Positions 54,170 to 61,901 of a stretch of DNA of 64,000 nucleotides are shown here, piece after piece. The DNA comes from Halomonas jincaotanensis (lineage in GTDB: Bacteria > Pseudomonadota > Gammaproteobacteria > Pseudomonadales > Halomonadaceae), in NCBI RefSeq assembly GCF_018448785.1, contig NZ_JAHCLU010000002.1:1-64000 (forward strand), written 5' to 3'. Numbering within the stretch: the stretch's first letter is position 1; every line of letters starts with the position of its first letter. The notes under the pieces were generated by a model. The model saw only the letters and a program-made list of their open reading frames with translations, had not been told where the DNA came from and searched no databases. Made by a program: the position numbers and the translations under genes.

Positions 54170-54942
54170 TGCTGCGTCGCGAGTTGCCGGTCAATGCCGA
54201 TGCAGGACACGTGATTCGCTTGTCCGAAGGGCGCATTGCGCCGTCTGAGAACGGCGATTTTCTGCAGCCCGTTTGTCACTGGACCTCGGCGATGCAGCCG
54301 CTGTGCTATTGGAACGATGAACCGGTGGCGCTCAGCGTGGAAGCGAGTGCCGGCGACGACTGGCCCGATGGACGCAGCTGGTTGAGTCGCCTCCCAGAGT
54401 CCCGATTTGGCCTGCTATCGACGGCACTTGAGGTGGGGGCCTGGCTGCGCAATCACCATTTCTGTGGGCGTTGTGGTGCCCAGGCCTCGCGTCTTGATGC
54501 CGAATTCGCGATGCACTGTCATGCTTGTGGGCATCGCAACTACCCCCGCATCTCGCCCTGTATCATCACTCTGGTCACCCACGGTGAATCAATCCTGCTG
54601 GGTCGTAGTCCGCGTTTCCCCGTCGGGCGCTACTCGACGCTGGCAGGATTTATCGAACCCGGGGAGGCCGCCGAGGAGGCGGTGCGCCGGGAGGTCTTCG
54701 AGGAAGTGGGAATTGCCGTGGGTCACGTCCGTTATTTCAAGAGCCAGGCCTGGCCCTTCCCCCATTCTCTGATGTTGGGATTCTTTGCCGAGGCAGCGAG
54801 CCGGCGTATCCGTATCGATGGGGTTGAAATCAGCGATGCGGCCTGGTTCAGCCCGCGCAGCTTGCCTCAGTTGCCGCCGCTCTATTCCATCTCCCGCGCG
54901 TTAATAGAGACACATCTGGCAGAGGTCAAGACGGGACACTGA
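54169..54942 (+). CDS. nudC: NudC, NAD-capped RNA decapping Nudix hydrolase
   Basis: This 257-residue protein has a zinc ribbon (FCGRCG...CHACG) and a Nudix box (GFIEPGEAAEEAVRREVFEEVGI), followed by the NudC-specific QAWPFPHSLMLGF. It removes NAD caps from RNA and hydrolyses NADH. ATG 54169 overlaps the dnaQ stop by one base and gives the E. coli length (257); the longer frame from 54127 lies inside dnaQ. Confidence 0.94.
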   Translation: MLRRELPVNADAGHVIRLSEGRIAPSENGDFLQPVCHWTSAMQPLCYWNDEPVALSVEASAGDDWPDGRSWLSRLPESRFGLLSTALEVGAWLRNHHFCGRCGAQASRLDAEFAMHCHACGHRNYPRISPCIITLVTHGESILLGRSPRFPVGRYSTLAGFIEPGEAAEEAVRREVFEEVGIAVGHVRYFKSQAWPFPHSLMLGFFAEAASRRIRIDGVEISDAAWFSPRSLPQLPPLYSISRALIETHLAEVKTGH

Positions 54943-54958
54943 TACCGCGGCGACCGAT

Positions 54959-55048
54959 CTATCGTGTCGGGAAGAGGCTGCTCAACTTGGTGGCCAGCGT
55001 GACGTTTCCGGTGGCCTTGAGCTTTCCCGTCATGTAAGCCGCATGTTG
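54959..55048 (-). pseudogene. 3' relic of an SCP2 sterol-carrier-domain gene
   Basis: The minus-strand frame ending at the TAG at 54961-54959 reads AAYMTGKLKATGNVTLATKL followed by SSLFP, then TR and stop. This is the C-terminal end of an SCP2 (sterol carrier protein 2-like) domain. The frame is closed by a TGA a few codons upstream and no further SCP2 sequence is seen, so only about 25-30 codons remain. It fills the gap between nudC and sohB. Confidence 0.6.
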
Positions 55049-55130
55049 ACTTCAATGCAGGCTTGAATGTGCGGTTAGGGTGGCCTGTTTCCATCCTGGG
55101 TCGAGGCAAAATATAGGCGAGGAGTCTGAT

Positions 55131-56171
55131 GTGAACGAGTGGTTGACTGATTTTGGCATGTTCCTGGCACAGCTACTGAGCTTGGTCCTTATCATCGCAC
55201 TGATTGCCGCGGTGGTGATGCGAGCAAGAAACAGCAGTCCGGAGCAAAGCCGTTTGCATCTCGAGGAGCTCAACGAGACGCGAAAGCACCGCCAACGGCG
55301 AATGACCATGGCCGTTAGCGAGCCGGGGGCTCGCAAGCGATTGTTAAAAGCTTTTCGCAAAGAAGACAAAAGGCGGGGCCACCGCGAGCGCAAGACGCAG
55401 GAAGACGCTCGCTCTACGGTCTGGGTGTTGGATTTCCATGGCGATATCAAGGCCAGTGGTGCTGCCAGGCTCGCCGAGGAGATTTCCGCTGTTATCGCCG
55501 TTGCGGCGGAGGGCGACGAGGTAGTGCTGCGTCTGGAGTCCGCCGGAGGCCTGGTGCATGCCTACGGGTTAGCGGCTGCCGAGATGGATCGCCTGCGACA
55601 TGCCAAGCTTTCAACGACGGTATGTGTCGACAAGGTGGCGGCTAGCGGAGGCTACCTGATGGCGTGTGCTGCTGATCGAATACGTGCCGCCCCCTTTGCA
55701 GTACTCGGCTCCATCGGGGTGGTGGCACAACTACCTAATGTGCACCGTCTGTTGAAGCGTCACGATATCGATGTGGAGTTGCTGACCGCGGGCCGTTACA
55801 AGCGCACCCTGACGGTGTTTGGCGAGAACACCCAAGAAGGCCGGGATAAATTTCTCGAGGATATGCAAACCACTCATGACCTATTCAAGCGCCATGTTGC
55901 CGAGCGACGCCCAGTCCTTGATATCGATGCAGTCGCGACAGGTGAAATATGGTACGGCAGTCAAGCTTGCGAGATCGGCCTGATCGATGCGCTGGGGACC
56001 AGTGAGGCGTATCTGGTCGAGCGCATGGAGCATCAAAAGGTGATCAGTTTCAAGCTGCAGCCCAAGCGCAAGTTGGGCGATCGCTTGGGTCTGGCGATAT
56101 CGCGAGGCGTTGAAAGGACCCTCGAACGTGGTCTTGAAGTGCTGGACGCAACACGCTGGCAAAAGCGCTAG
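55131..56171 (+). CDS. sohB: SohB, inner-membrane S49-family peptidase
   Basis: This 346-residue protein has one N-terminal membrane helix (MFLAQLLSLVLIIALIAAVVM), a basic linker and an S49 peptidase domain. The active-site Ser is in VAASGGYLMACAADRI and the Lys in TAGRYKRTLTVFGEN. E. coli SohB has 349 residues; it is related to signal peptide peptidase SppA. The GTG at 55131 follows GGCGAGGAGT, a strong ribosome site. It is convergent with the ArsR gene with a 13-base gap. Confidence 0.92.
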   Translation: MNEWLTDFGMFLAQLLSLVLIIALIAAVVMRARNSSPEQSRLHLEELNETRKHRQRRMTMAVSEPGARKRLLKAFRKEDKRRGHRERKTQEDARSTVWVLDFHGDIKASGAARLAEEISAVIAVAAEGDEVVLRLESAGGLVHAYGLAAAEMDRLRHAKLSTTVCVDKVAASGGYLMACAADRIRAAPFAVLGSIGVVAQLPNVHRLLKRHDIDVELLTAGRYKRTLTVFGENTQEGRDKFLEDMQTTHDLFKRHVAERRPVLDIDAVATGEIWYGSQACEIGLIDALGTSEAYLVERMEHQKVISFKLQPKRKLGDRLGLAISRGVERTLERGLEVLDATRWQKR

Positions 56172-56184
56172 ATAGCAAGATGAT

Positions 56185-56514
56185 TCAGTCTTTCGAGGCG
56201 AATTCGGTGCTGCCCAATGCATCGATCACAATACGCGCATGATCGCCGCTCAACGAGTAGTAGATGGTCTGCGAGGCGCGACGGGTGCTGACCAGCCCTT
56301 CGCGGCGCAGGATCGCCAGATGCTGGGAAAGCGCGGACTGACTGAGAGACAGACGTTGATTGAGTTCTGTCACAGAGAGTTCCTGTTCCTGGAGCAAGCA
56401 GAGGATTCTCAGGCGGTTGTCGTTGGCCATGGCTTTCAACAATGATGTGGCCTGATTGATGACCGAATCTCCTCTCTTGAGGAGCCGAGATGTGTCGTTA
56501 CGGGTATTGCTCAT
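56185..56514 (-). CDS. ArsR/SmtB-family transcriptional regulator
   Basis: This 109-residue winged-helix protein has the ArsR DNA-recognition region LSVTELNQRLSLSQSALSQHLAILRREGLVSTRR followed by the wing (SQTIYYSLSG). A single Cys lies in RILCLLQ; no paired cysteines of the classic arsenic or metal sites are visible, so the inducer is unclear. ATG 56514 is preferred over the frame start at 56586. It is divergent from prpE across about 320 bases. Confidence 0.85.
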   Translation of the reverse strand: MSNTRNDTSRLLKRGDSVINQATSLLKAMANDNRLRILCLLQEQELSVTELNQRLSLSQSALSQHLAILRREGLVSTRRASQTIYYSLSGDHARIVIDALGSTEFASKD

Positions 56515-56705
56515 TGTGCTCTCCCTGAGCTGGCGTAAGTCGCGGATCCAAATAGCGGCCCCAGCGAATGGCTGCCTAGGGTCCAACCCCCGGCAGATCT
56601 TCCTGTTTTAACTATCCCTCAATGATAGACCAGCGAGGCAACGGAAGACGTCATGTTTTCGACTGATTCCACGGCACGAACTTAGTCAGGCCCTCCCCGT
56701 TTGTT

Positions 56706-56801
56706 TGTCGACAATGACGGCGAGGAGGATGCTGATTTTGTCGAACGTTAGCCCATTGTATGAGTGGCAGTCGGTCAATTCTGCTCTAAAGTGTCGACAA
56801 T
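56706..56801 (+). promoter_or_regulatory. Two TGTCGACAA operator-like sites upstream of prpE
   Basis: TTGTCGACAA (perfect palindrome) lies at 56706-56715 and GTGTCGACAAT at 56791-56801, 85 bases apart; TTTGTCGAACG near 56736 may be a third, weaker copy. The pattern fits GntR/FadR-type operators (GT-n-AC core). The rest of the 56515-56833 gap shows no gene. The regulator is not known. Confidence 0.55.
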
Positions 56802-56833
56802 CTTCGACGCTAACGACCACAAGCAGGCCACTC

Positions 56834-58744
56834 ATGGACTCCTATCGCAGCCACTTCGACCGCTCTATCGAACAGCCAGAAGTCTTCTGGGCCGAGCAAG
56901 CCAACCGTATCCCTTGGTTCAAGGCCCCCACGACGATTCTCGAGTACGACGACACTGGACATGCCCGCTGGTTTGTCGATGGCGAGCTTAATATTTGTCA
57001 TGCCGCGCTGGACTTCCACGTGGAACAGGGCCGAGGTGACCAGCCTGCCATCTACTGGGATTCACCGGTAACCGGCAACAAGCGCACCCTATCGTTCCGC
57101 GATATGCGTGACGATGTGGCGCTGTTCGCCGGGGCTCTCAAGGGGCTCGGGGTGGAAAAGGGCGATCGCGTGGTCATCTACATGCCGATGGTGCCGGAGG
57201 CATTGGTCGCCATGTATGCTTGCGCGCGTCTGGGCGCCGTGCATTCTGTCGTGTTCGGCGGGTTTGCGCCTCACGAGCTGGCGGTGCGTATCGAGGATGC
57301 CGAGCCCAAAGTGGTGGTGGCGGCTTCCTGCGGCATCGAGGTCGACCGGATACTGCCCTACAAGCCGATCATCGACAAGGCGATCGAGCAGAGCGCCTAC
57401 AAGCCCCAAGCCTGCGTGATATTTCAGCGTGAGCAACAGCGCGCCGAACTGAGTGCTAACGATCACGACTGGTCTGCCTTGGTGAGCGAGGCCAAGCCTG
57501 CCGATTGCGTGGCAATGAAAGCCAGTGATCCGCTCTATGTGCTTTATACCTCCGGGACTACCGGCAAGCCCAAGGGAGTCGTGCGCGATACCGGCGGGTA
57601 TGCTGTTGCATTGCACTACTCAATGGACGTCATTTACGACGTTGCTCCCGGGGATGTGTTCTTCTCGGCCTCGGATGTCGGTTGGGTCGTTGGTCACTCC
57701 TATATTGTCTACGCTCCTTTGCTACGAGGGTGCACCACGGTCGTCTATGAAGGAAAACCAGTGATGACTCCGGATGCCGGAGCCTTCTGGCGGTTGATCG
57801 AGACGTACCGTGTCAAGAGTTTCTTCACGGCGCCGACGGCGTTTCGCGCCATCAAGAAACAGGACCCGGATGGCAAACTGCTTGCGCAATATGACATCAG
57901 CAGTCTCAAGGCCCTATTCCTGGCGGGCGAACGGCTCGACCCTCCCACCTATCATTGGCTTGACGACTTGCTCGAGGTGCCGGTGCTCGATCACTGGTGG
58001 CAGACCGAAACTGGCTGGCCTATCGCTGCCAACCTGCATGGCCTTGAACCTATGCCTACCAAGGCGGGCAGCGCCACGGTTCCGGTACCCGGCTTCAATG
58101 TGCAGATACTCGGCCGCGATGGTCAGCAGGTCGGCGCCATGCTCCAAGGCAGTGTGGTCATAAAGCAGCCCATGCCACCGGGATGTCTAATCGGCATCTG
58201 GCGGGATCCAAAACGCTTCCATAACGCCTATATGGCAGCCTTTCCCGGCTATTACCTCACCGGCGACGGGGGGTACGTCGATGAGGACGGCTATCTGTTC
58301 ATCATGGGGCGTACCGATGATGTCATCAACGTGGCGGGGCATCGCCTTTCCACCGGTGAGATGGAAGAGGTAGTGGGGGCGCACGCAGCGGTGGCTGAGT
58401 GTGCCGTTATCGGCATCCACGATGCTCTCAAGGGGCAGGTGCCGGTCGGACTGGTGATCCCCAAGGATGGCTTCGACGGCGATGAATTGCGGCTGGAAAA
58501 GGAACTCATCGACCTGGTTCGTAACCGGATTGGCCCCGTCGCCAGTTTCAAACAGGTGCTGGTGGTCGACAGACTACCCAAGACACGCTCCGGAAAGATT
58601 CTGCGCAAGCTGATCCGCAACATCGCCGACGGCAATGAGTTCGGGATTCCTTCGACGATCGACGATCCATCTAGTCTGCACGATGTACGGGAGGCAATGA
58701 TAGAGAGGTCCCTGGGCTTGGCCCATGAGGCACGACAGGTGTAA
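56834..58744 (+). CDS. prpE: Propionyl-CoA synthetase
   Basis: This 636-residue acyl-CoA synthetase activates propionate with ATP and CoA. It has the N-terminal ACAS_N block (YRSHFDRSIEQPEVFWAEQA), the AMP-binding loop YTSGTTGKPKGVVRDTGG, WWQTETGWP and the C-terminal Lys in RLPKTRSGKILRKLIR, which is the site of regulatory acylation in the family. PrpE of E. coli has 628 residues. The frame opens at 56705 in the operator region; ATG 56834 is the family start. The other 2-methylcitrate genes are absent from the window. Confidence 0.92.
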   Translation: MDSYRSHFDRSIEQPEVFWAEQANRIPWFKAPTTILEYDDTGHARWFVDGELNICHAALDFHVEQGRGDQPAIYWDSPVTGNKRTLSFRDMRDDVALFAGALKGLGVEKGDRVVIYMPMVPEALVAMYACARLGAVHSVVFGGFAPHELAVRIEDAEPKVVVAASCGIEVDRILPYKPIIDKAIEQSAYKPQACVIFQREQQRAELSANDHDWSALVSEAKPADCVAMKASDPLYVLYTSGTTGKPKGVVRDTGGYAVALHYSMDVIYDVAPGDVFFSASDVGWVVGHSYIVYAPLLRGCTTVVYEGKPVMTPDAGAFWRLIETYRVKSFFTAPTAFRAIKKQDPDGKLLAQYDISSLKALFLAGERLDPPTYHWLDDLLEVPVLDHWWQTETGWPIAANLHGLEPMPTKAGSATVPVPGFNVQILGRDGQQVGAMLQGSVVIKQPMPPGCLIGIWRDPKRFHNAYMAAFPGYYLTGDGGYVDEDGYLFIMGRTDDVINVAGHRLSTGEMEEVVGAHAAVAECAVIGIHDALKGQVPVGLVIPKDGFDGDELRLEKELIDLVRNRIGPVASFKQVLVVDRLPKTRSGKILRKLIRNIADGNEFGIPSTIDDPSSLHDVREAMIERSLGLAHEARQV

Positions 58745-58848
58745 ATAGCCAGAGGAGTTAGCTAGTTCGCTGCTGCTGCCTCCAGGTGGCAGCAGGGCAA
58801 GTATCGCTTGTTGCTATTGTCGTCATAGCCAGCTTGAAGTCGTCCCCG

Positions 58849-58989
58849 TATAATGCCCCTCCATTCACTCGATGCTAGCGGTCTTGACGCTAGCGATTTC
58901 GATCAAGAGGGTTCCCTCACCCCTCTTCTCCAAGCCTCTTGGCAAAACGCCTTTCGGCAAAACGCCCTTCGGCAAAAAAGGACAACGGC
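58849..58989 (+). promoter_or_regulatory. Structured leader of yhhQ with -10 box and tandem repeats
   Basis: A TATAAT lies at 58849-58854 without a clear -35. The leader has a hairpin GCTAGCG/CGCTAGC (58874-58894), a second AAGAGGG/CCCTCTT (58905-58927), and three 15-base tandem repeats of TTCGGCAAAACGCCC type (58938-58952, 58953-58967, 58968-58982). AAAGGA before the start ATG is the ribosome site and overlaps the last repeat. Upstream, another hairpin (CTGCTGCC/GGCAGCAG, 58773-58795) may end prpE transcripts. Confidence 0.5.
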
Positions 58990-59673
58990 ATGTTTGCGCT
59001 TTCCCCTGACCAGTACCGCCGCTGTGTTGTGTTACTGGTGGGTTTTCATATTCTGGTTATCGCAGCCAGCAATTATCTGGTGCAGTTGCCCTTCACGCTA
59101 ATGGGCTTTCATACCACTTGGGGCGCGTTCAGCTTCCCGTTTATCTTCCTGGCGACTGACCTGACTGTCCGCCTGTTCGGCAAGGAGCCAGCCAAGGCGA
59201 TTGTGATGCGTGTCATGTTGCCCGCGCTGGTCATGTCCTATGTGATCTCGGTGGTCTTCCCCCAGGGGGGCTTTGCAGGCTGGGCGGCGCTAGGAGAAGT
59301 AAACCTGTTCGTTGCCCGCATTGCTGTGGCGAGTTTCATGGCCTATTTGCTCGGGCAACTTCTCGACGTGAACGTCTTCGATCGGCTTCGCCGGCTGCGT
59401 GCCTGGTGGGTGGCGCCGGCAGTTTCCACGGTGCTGGGCAACCTGATCGATACCTTCGCCTTCTTCTCGATCGCTTTCCTTCACAGCCCGGACCCCTTCA
59501 TGGCCGCTAACTGGCTGGAAATTGCCTGGGTCGACTATGTCATCAAGCTTGGTATCAGCCTGTTGTTCTTTCTGCCACTGTATGGCTTGCTGTTGTCTTG
59601 GCTGAGCCAACGACTGGTGGCGGTAACCGGAAGCCGGGATCTGCCGCCGTCCGCCTTATCAGCGCGCCATTGA
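58990..59673 (+). CDS. yhhQ: Queuosine precursor transporter, YhhQ/QPTR family
   Basis: This 227-residue membrane protein has about six hydrophobic segments and the VUT/YhhQ features ASNYLVQLPFTLMGFHTTWGAFSFPFIFLATDLTVRLFG. E. coli YhhQ imports preQ0 and preQ1 for queuosine tRNA modification. A frame from 58939 reads through the repeat array (MAKRLSAKRPSAKK), but ATG 58990 with AAAGGA fits the family. Downstream is ybfF. Confidence 0.9.
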   Translation: MFALSPDQYRRCVVLLVGFHILVIAASNYLVQLPFTLMGFHTTWGAFSFPFIFLATDLTVRLFGKEPAKAIVMRVMLPALVMSYVISVVFPQGGFAGWAALGEVNLFVARIAVASFMAYLLGQLLDVNVFDRLRRLRAWWVAPAVSTVLGNLIDTFAFFSIAFLHSPDPFMAANWLEIAWVDYVIKLGISLLFFLPLYGLLLSWLSQRLVAVTGSRDLPPSALSARH

Positions 59674-59696
59674 ACCCATAACCGCCGAGGAGAGAG

Positions 59697-60518
59697 ATGC
59701 CAACGCCACTCCACTATGTTGATACCCAGGTCGATACCCACGCTGATAACGGTGACGACAACAGCAAAGGCATTCCGCTGGTGGTGATCCACGGCCTGTT
59801 CGGCAACGCCGACAACTGGCGCTCGCATGTCAAAGCCTGGCAAGACGTGCGTCGGGTGATTGCCGTGGATCTGCGCAATCATGGTCGTTCCCCCCATCTG
59901 GCGGGAATGGGCTACGCCGAGCAGGCGGAGGATGTGGTGGCCTTGCTCGATCGTCTGGGTATCGAACAGGCTCACCTGCTGGGTCACTCAATGGGCGGCA
60001 AAGTGGTGATCAGTGTCGCACGGCAGTATCCGCAGCGGGTGGCCTCGCTGATCGTGGCCGATATCGCCCCGCAGGCGTATGGCCATGATCACGACACGGT
60101 ATTTGCTGCGCTACGCCGGGTTGCCAAGGGAAAGCCCGCAAATCGTCGCGAGGCCGATGAACTGCTCGCCGAACATGTCGATGAACGACCTGTCAGGCTC
60201 TTCCTGGCGACTAACCTTGAGCGCGCGGAGGAGGGCGGCCTAACCTTGCGACTCGGTCTCGATGAAATCGAGGCAGATTATGAGGCGATCATGGGGGCGC
60301 CGGCGGGTCGGTCGCCCTACCATGGGCCGACGCTGGTGCTACGTGGTGCGCACTCGCATTACGTTGCCGACGCGGCGCTGCCTGCGCTTCGCGAGGTATT
60401 GCCGAAAGCCCAGATCAAGACACTGGATGCCGGCCATTGGCTGCATGCCGAGCAACCCGAGGCATTCCGGGAGGCGGTCGATAATTTCCTGGCGGAACTC
60501 GGCCCCCGAGGCGTTTAG
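59697..60518 (+). CDS. ybfF: Alpha/beta-hydrolase, YbfF-like esterase
   Basis: This 273-residue hydrolase has the oxyanion-hole motif IHGLFGNADNWR, the nucleophile Ser in LLGHSMGGKVV, an acid before HSHYV, and the catalytic His in DAGHWLHAEQP. It resembles YbfF, an esterase of acyl-CoA or palmitoyl-type substrates; the physiological substrate is not known. The first 20 or so residues (rich in Asp and His) are variable. It follows yhhQ by 23 bases and overlaps the convergent nuclease by four. Confidence 0.87.
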   Translation: MPTPLHYVDTQVDTHADNGDDNSKGIPLVVIHGLFGNADNWRSHVKAWQDVRRVIAVDLRNHGRSPHLAGMGYAEQAEDVVALLDRLGIEQAHLLGHSMGGKVVISVARQYPQRVASLIVADIAPQAYGHDHDTVFAALRRVAKGKPANRREADELLAEHVDERPVRLFLATNLERAEEGGLTLRLGLDEIEADYEAIMGAPAGRSPYHGPTLVLRGAHSHYVADAALPALREVLPKAQIKTLDAGHWLHAEQPEAFREAVDNFLAELGPRGV

Positions 60519-61900
60519 GCTGGCACGATCCTTAGCCGGCTGGCATAGGGATCGTCGAGACAGCGCCTGAGAATGCGATAGGTATCCACATCGAATCGAT
60601 TGTCGGTGCCATCGAGTGTCGATGCCTCTTCTAGACAGCTCACACTGCCCAGATATGACCAGTGGGCGACGAGATGCCATCGTTCATGGCCGTCGTCGTT
60701 CGTTTCGCCGATGGCTACACGCCCCTCCCACGGCCAACTCTTGACCTGAAGGCGCGCGAGGGCGTCTCTTGCCCTGCGTTCGTGTTCATCGAGACTCTCG
60801 GCTCCGTGACAGGCACCTTGGCACTTGCCCAGTTGGCTGGCGAAACATCGACCTCGCCCTGCTTCAATGCCCAACACCCGCCGGCACAAGCCCTGATCGG
60901 CCGCTATCTGCTCGAGGGCGCGGCGGGCCTCCTTGCGACTGCGGAACAGTCCGAACAACTCACTGGCTTGTGGGCCGGTCATGGCACCGCCGCTGACCAG
61001 GGTGGGCGACAAATCACCTTCGGGCCAGCGCCAGCCCATTAGCTCACCGCGTCGCCGTAGTTGCCGGTTCATGGTTGGTAGCAACTCCTTGACTAGGCGG
61101 GCTTCCAGCAACTGGGCCTCAAGATCGCCTACGGTTTCTCGCCAATCGATGCGCTGGATCCGGCGGACGAGTCGCATCTCGCGATCATGCCGATAGTCAC
61201 TCTGAAAATGGCTCATGACGCGGGCGCGCAGGTTGACGCTCTTGCCGATATACAGGGGCAGATCATTCTCGCCGTAGAACAGATAGACGCCTGGCTTGCC
61301 TGGGATGGACTGGATCAGCCCGGGATCCAGGTGGGCAGGCAGGCTCGGCTGGCTGAATTGCCGAGAGACTTCTGCCTCTATACGGTCAACAGGATAGTGG
61401 GTCCCCCAGCGTTGCCAAAGTGCGAACAGTGCTCGTGCGTCACCCTCAGCACGGTGCCGGGCTTGGTTGCTGAGCTCATGCCGTTCCAGCAGCGCGTCGA
61501 GATTATGGTGAGCCTGGTCAGGGTTCAGACGGCGGGAGAGGCGCAGGGTACAGATCACCCGGGCGCGAAAGTCGATGCCGGCGCGCTGGAATTCGTTGCG
61601 CAGAAAGCCGTAGTCGAAGCGTGCGTTATGCGCGACAAGGCAGGCGTCTCCCAGCCACTCTTGAAATGACGGGGCAATGGCGGCAAAGGAGGGTGCCTCG
61701 GCCACCATGGCGTCGTCGATACCCGTCAGCGACACAATTTGCGCAGGAATACGCATGCCTGGCTGAATCAGCTGGGCCCAGCGACCCACGATACGACCCT
61801 GCTCGACACGCAGTGCCGCAATCTCGGTAATGCGGTCACGCGTGGTGCGGGTACCGGTCGTCTCCAGATCCAGGAAGACCAGCGGGTAAGCAATGGACAC
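60515..61900 (-). CDS. DnaQ-like exonuclease fused to a GIY-YIG nuclease domain
   Basis: This 461-residue protein joins an N-terminal DEDD exonuclease (FLDLETTG with Asp11 and Glu13, VAHNARFDYGFLRNEF, HRAEGDARALFALW) to a GIY-YIG domain like that of UvrC/Cho (IPGKPGVYLFYGENDLPLYIGKSVNLRARV) and a C-terminal region with UvrC-like KELLPTMNRQLRR. Such fusions are thought to act in DNA repair. GTG 61900 lies one base after the upstream stop (TGACGTG), so coupled translation is likely; a TTG at 61915 is the alternative. Function is inferred from domains. Confidence 0.88.
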   Translation of the reverse strand: MSIAYPLVFLDLETTGTRTTRDRITEIAALRVEQGRIVGRWAQLIQPGMRIPAQIVSLTGIDDAMVAEAPSFAAIAPSFQEWLGDACLVAHNARFDYGFLRNEFQRAGIDFRARVICTLRLSRRLNPDQAHHNLDALLERHELSNQARHRAEGDARALFALWQRWGTHYPVDRIEAEVSRQFSQPSLPAHLDPGLIQSIPGKPGVYLFYGENDLPLYIGKSVNLRARVMSHFQSDYRHDREMRLVRRIQRIDWRETVGDLEAQLLEARLVKELLPTMNRQLRRRGELMGWRWPEGDLSPTLVSGGAMTGPQASELFGLFRSRKEARRALEQIAADQGLCRRVLGIEAGRGRCFASQLGKCQGACHGAESLDEHERRARDALARLQVKSWPWEGRVAIGETNDDGHERWHLVAHWSYLGSVSCLEEASTLDGTDNRFDVDTYRILRRCLDDPYASRLRIVPA

Positions 61901-61901
61901 G

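Noticed and set aside
54882..55109. Full 75-residue minus-strand gene between nudC and sohB
   Set aside because: This frame differs from that of the SCP2 relic and has no recognisable content; only the relic frame makes sense.
58905..58927. PreQ1 class I riboswitch in the yhhQ leader
   Set aside because: The AGAGG...CCTCT stem resembles P1 of preQ1-I, but the loop and the A-rich tail needed for the pseudoknot are missing.
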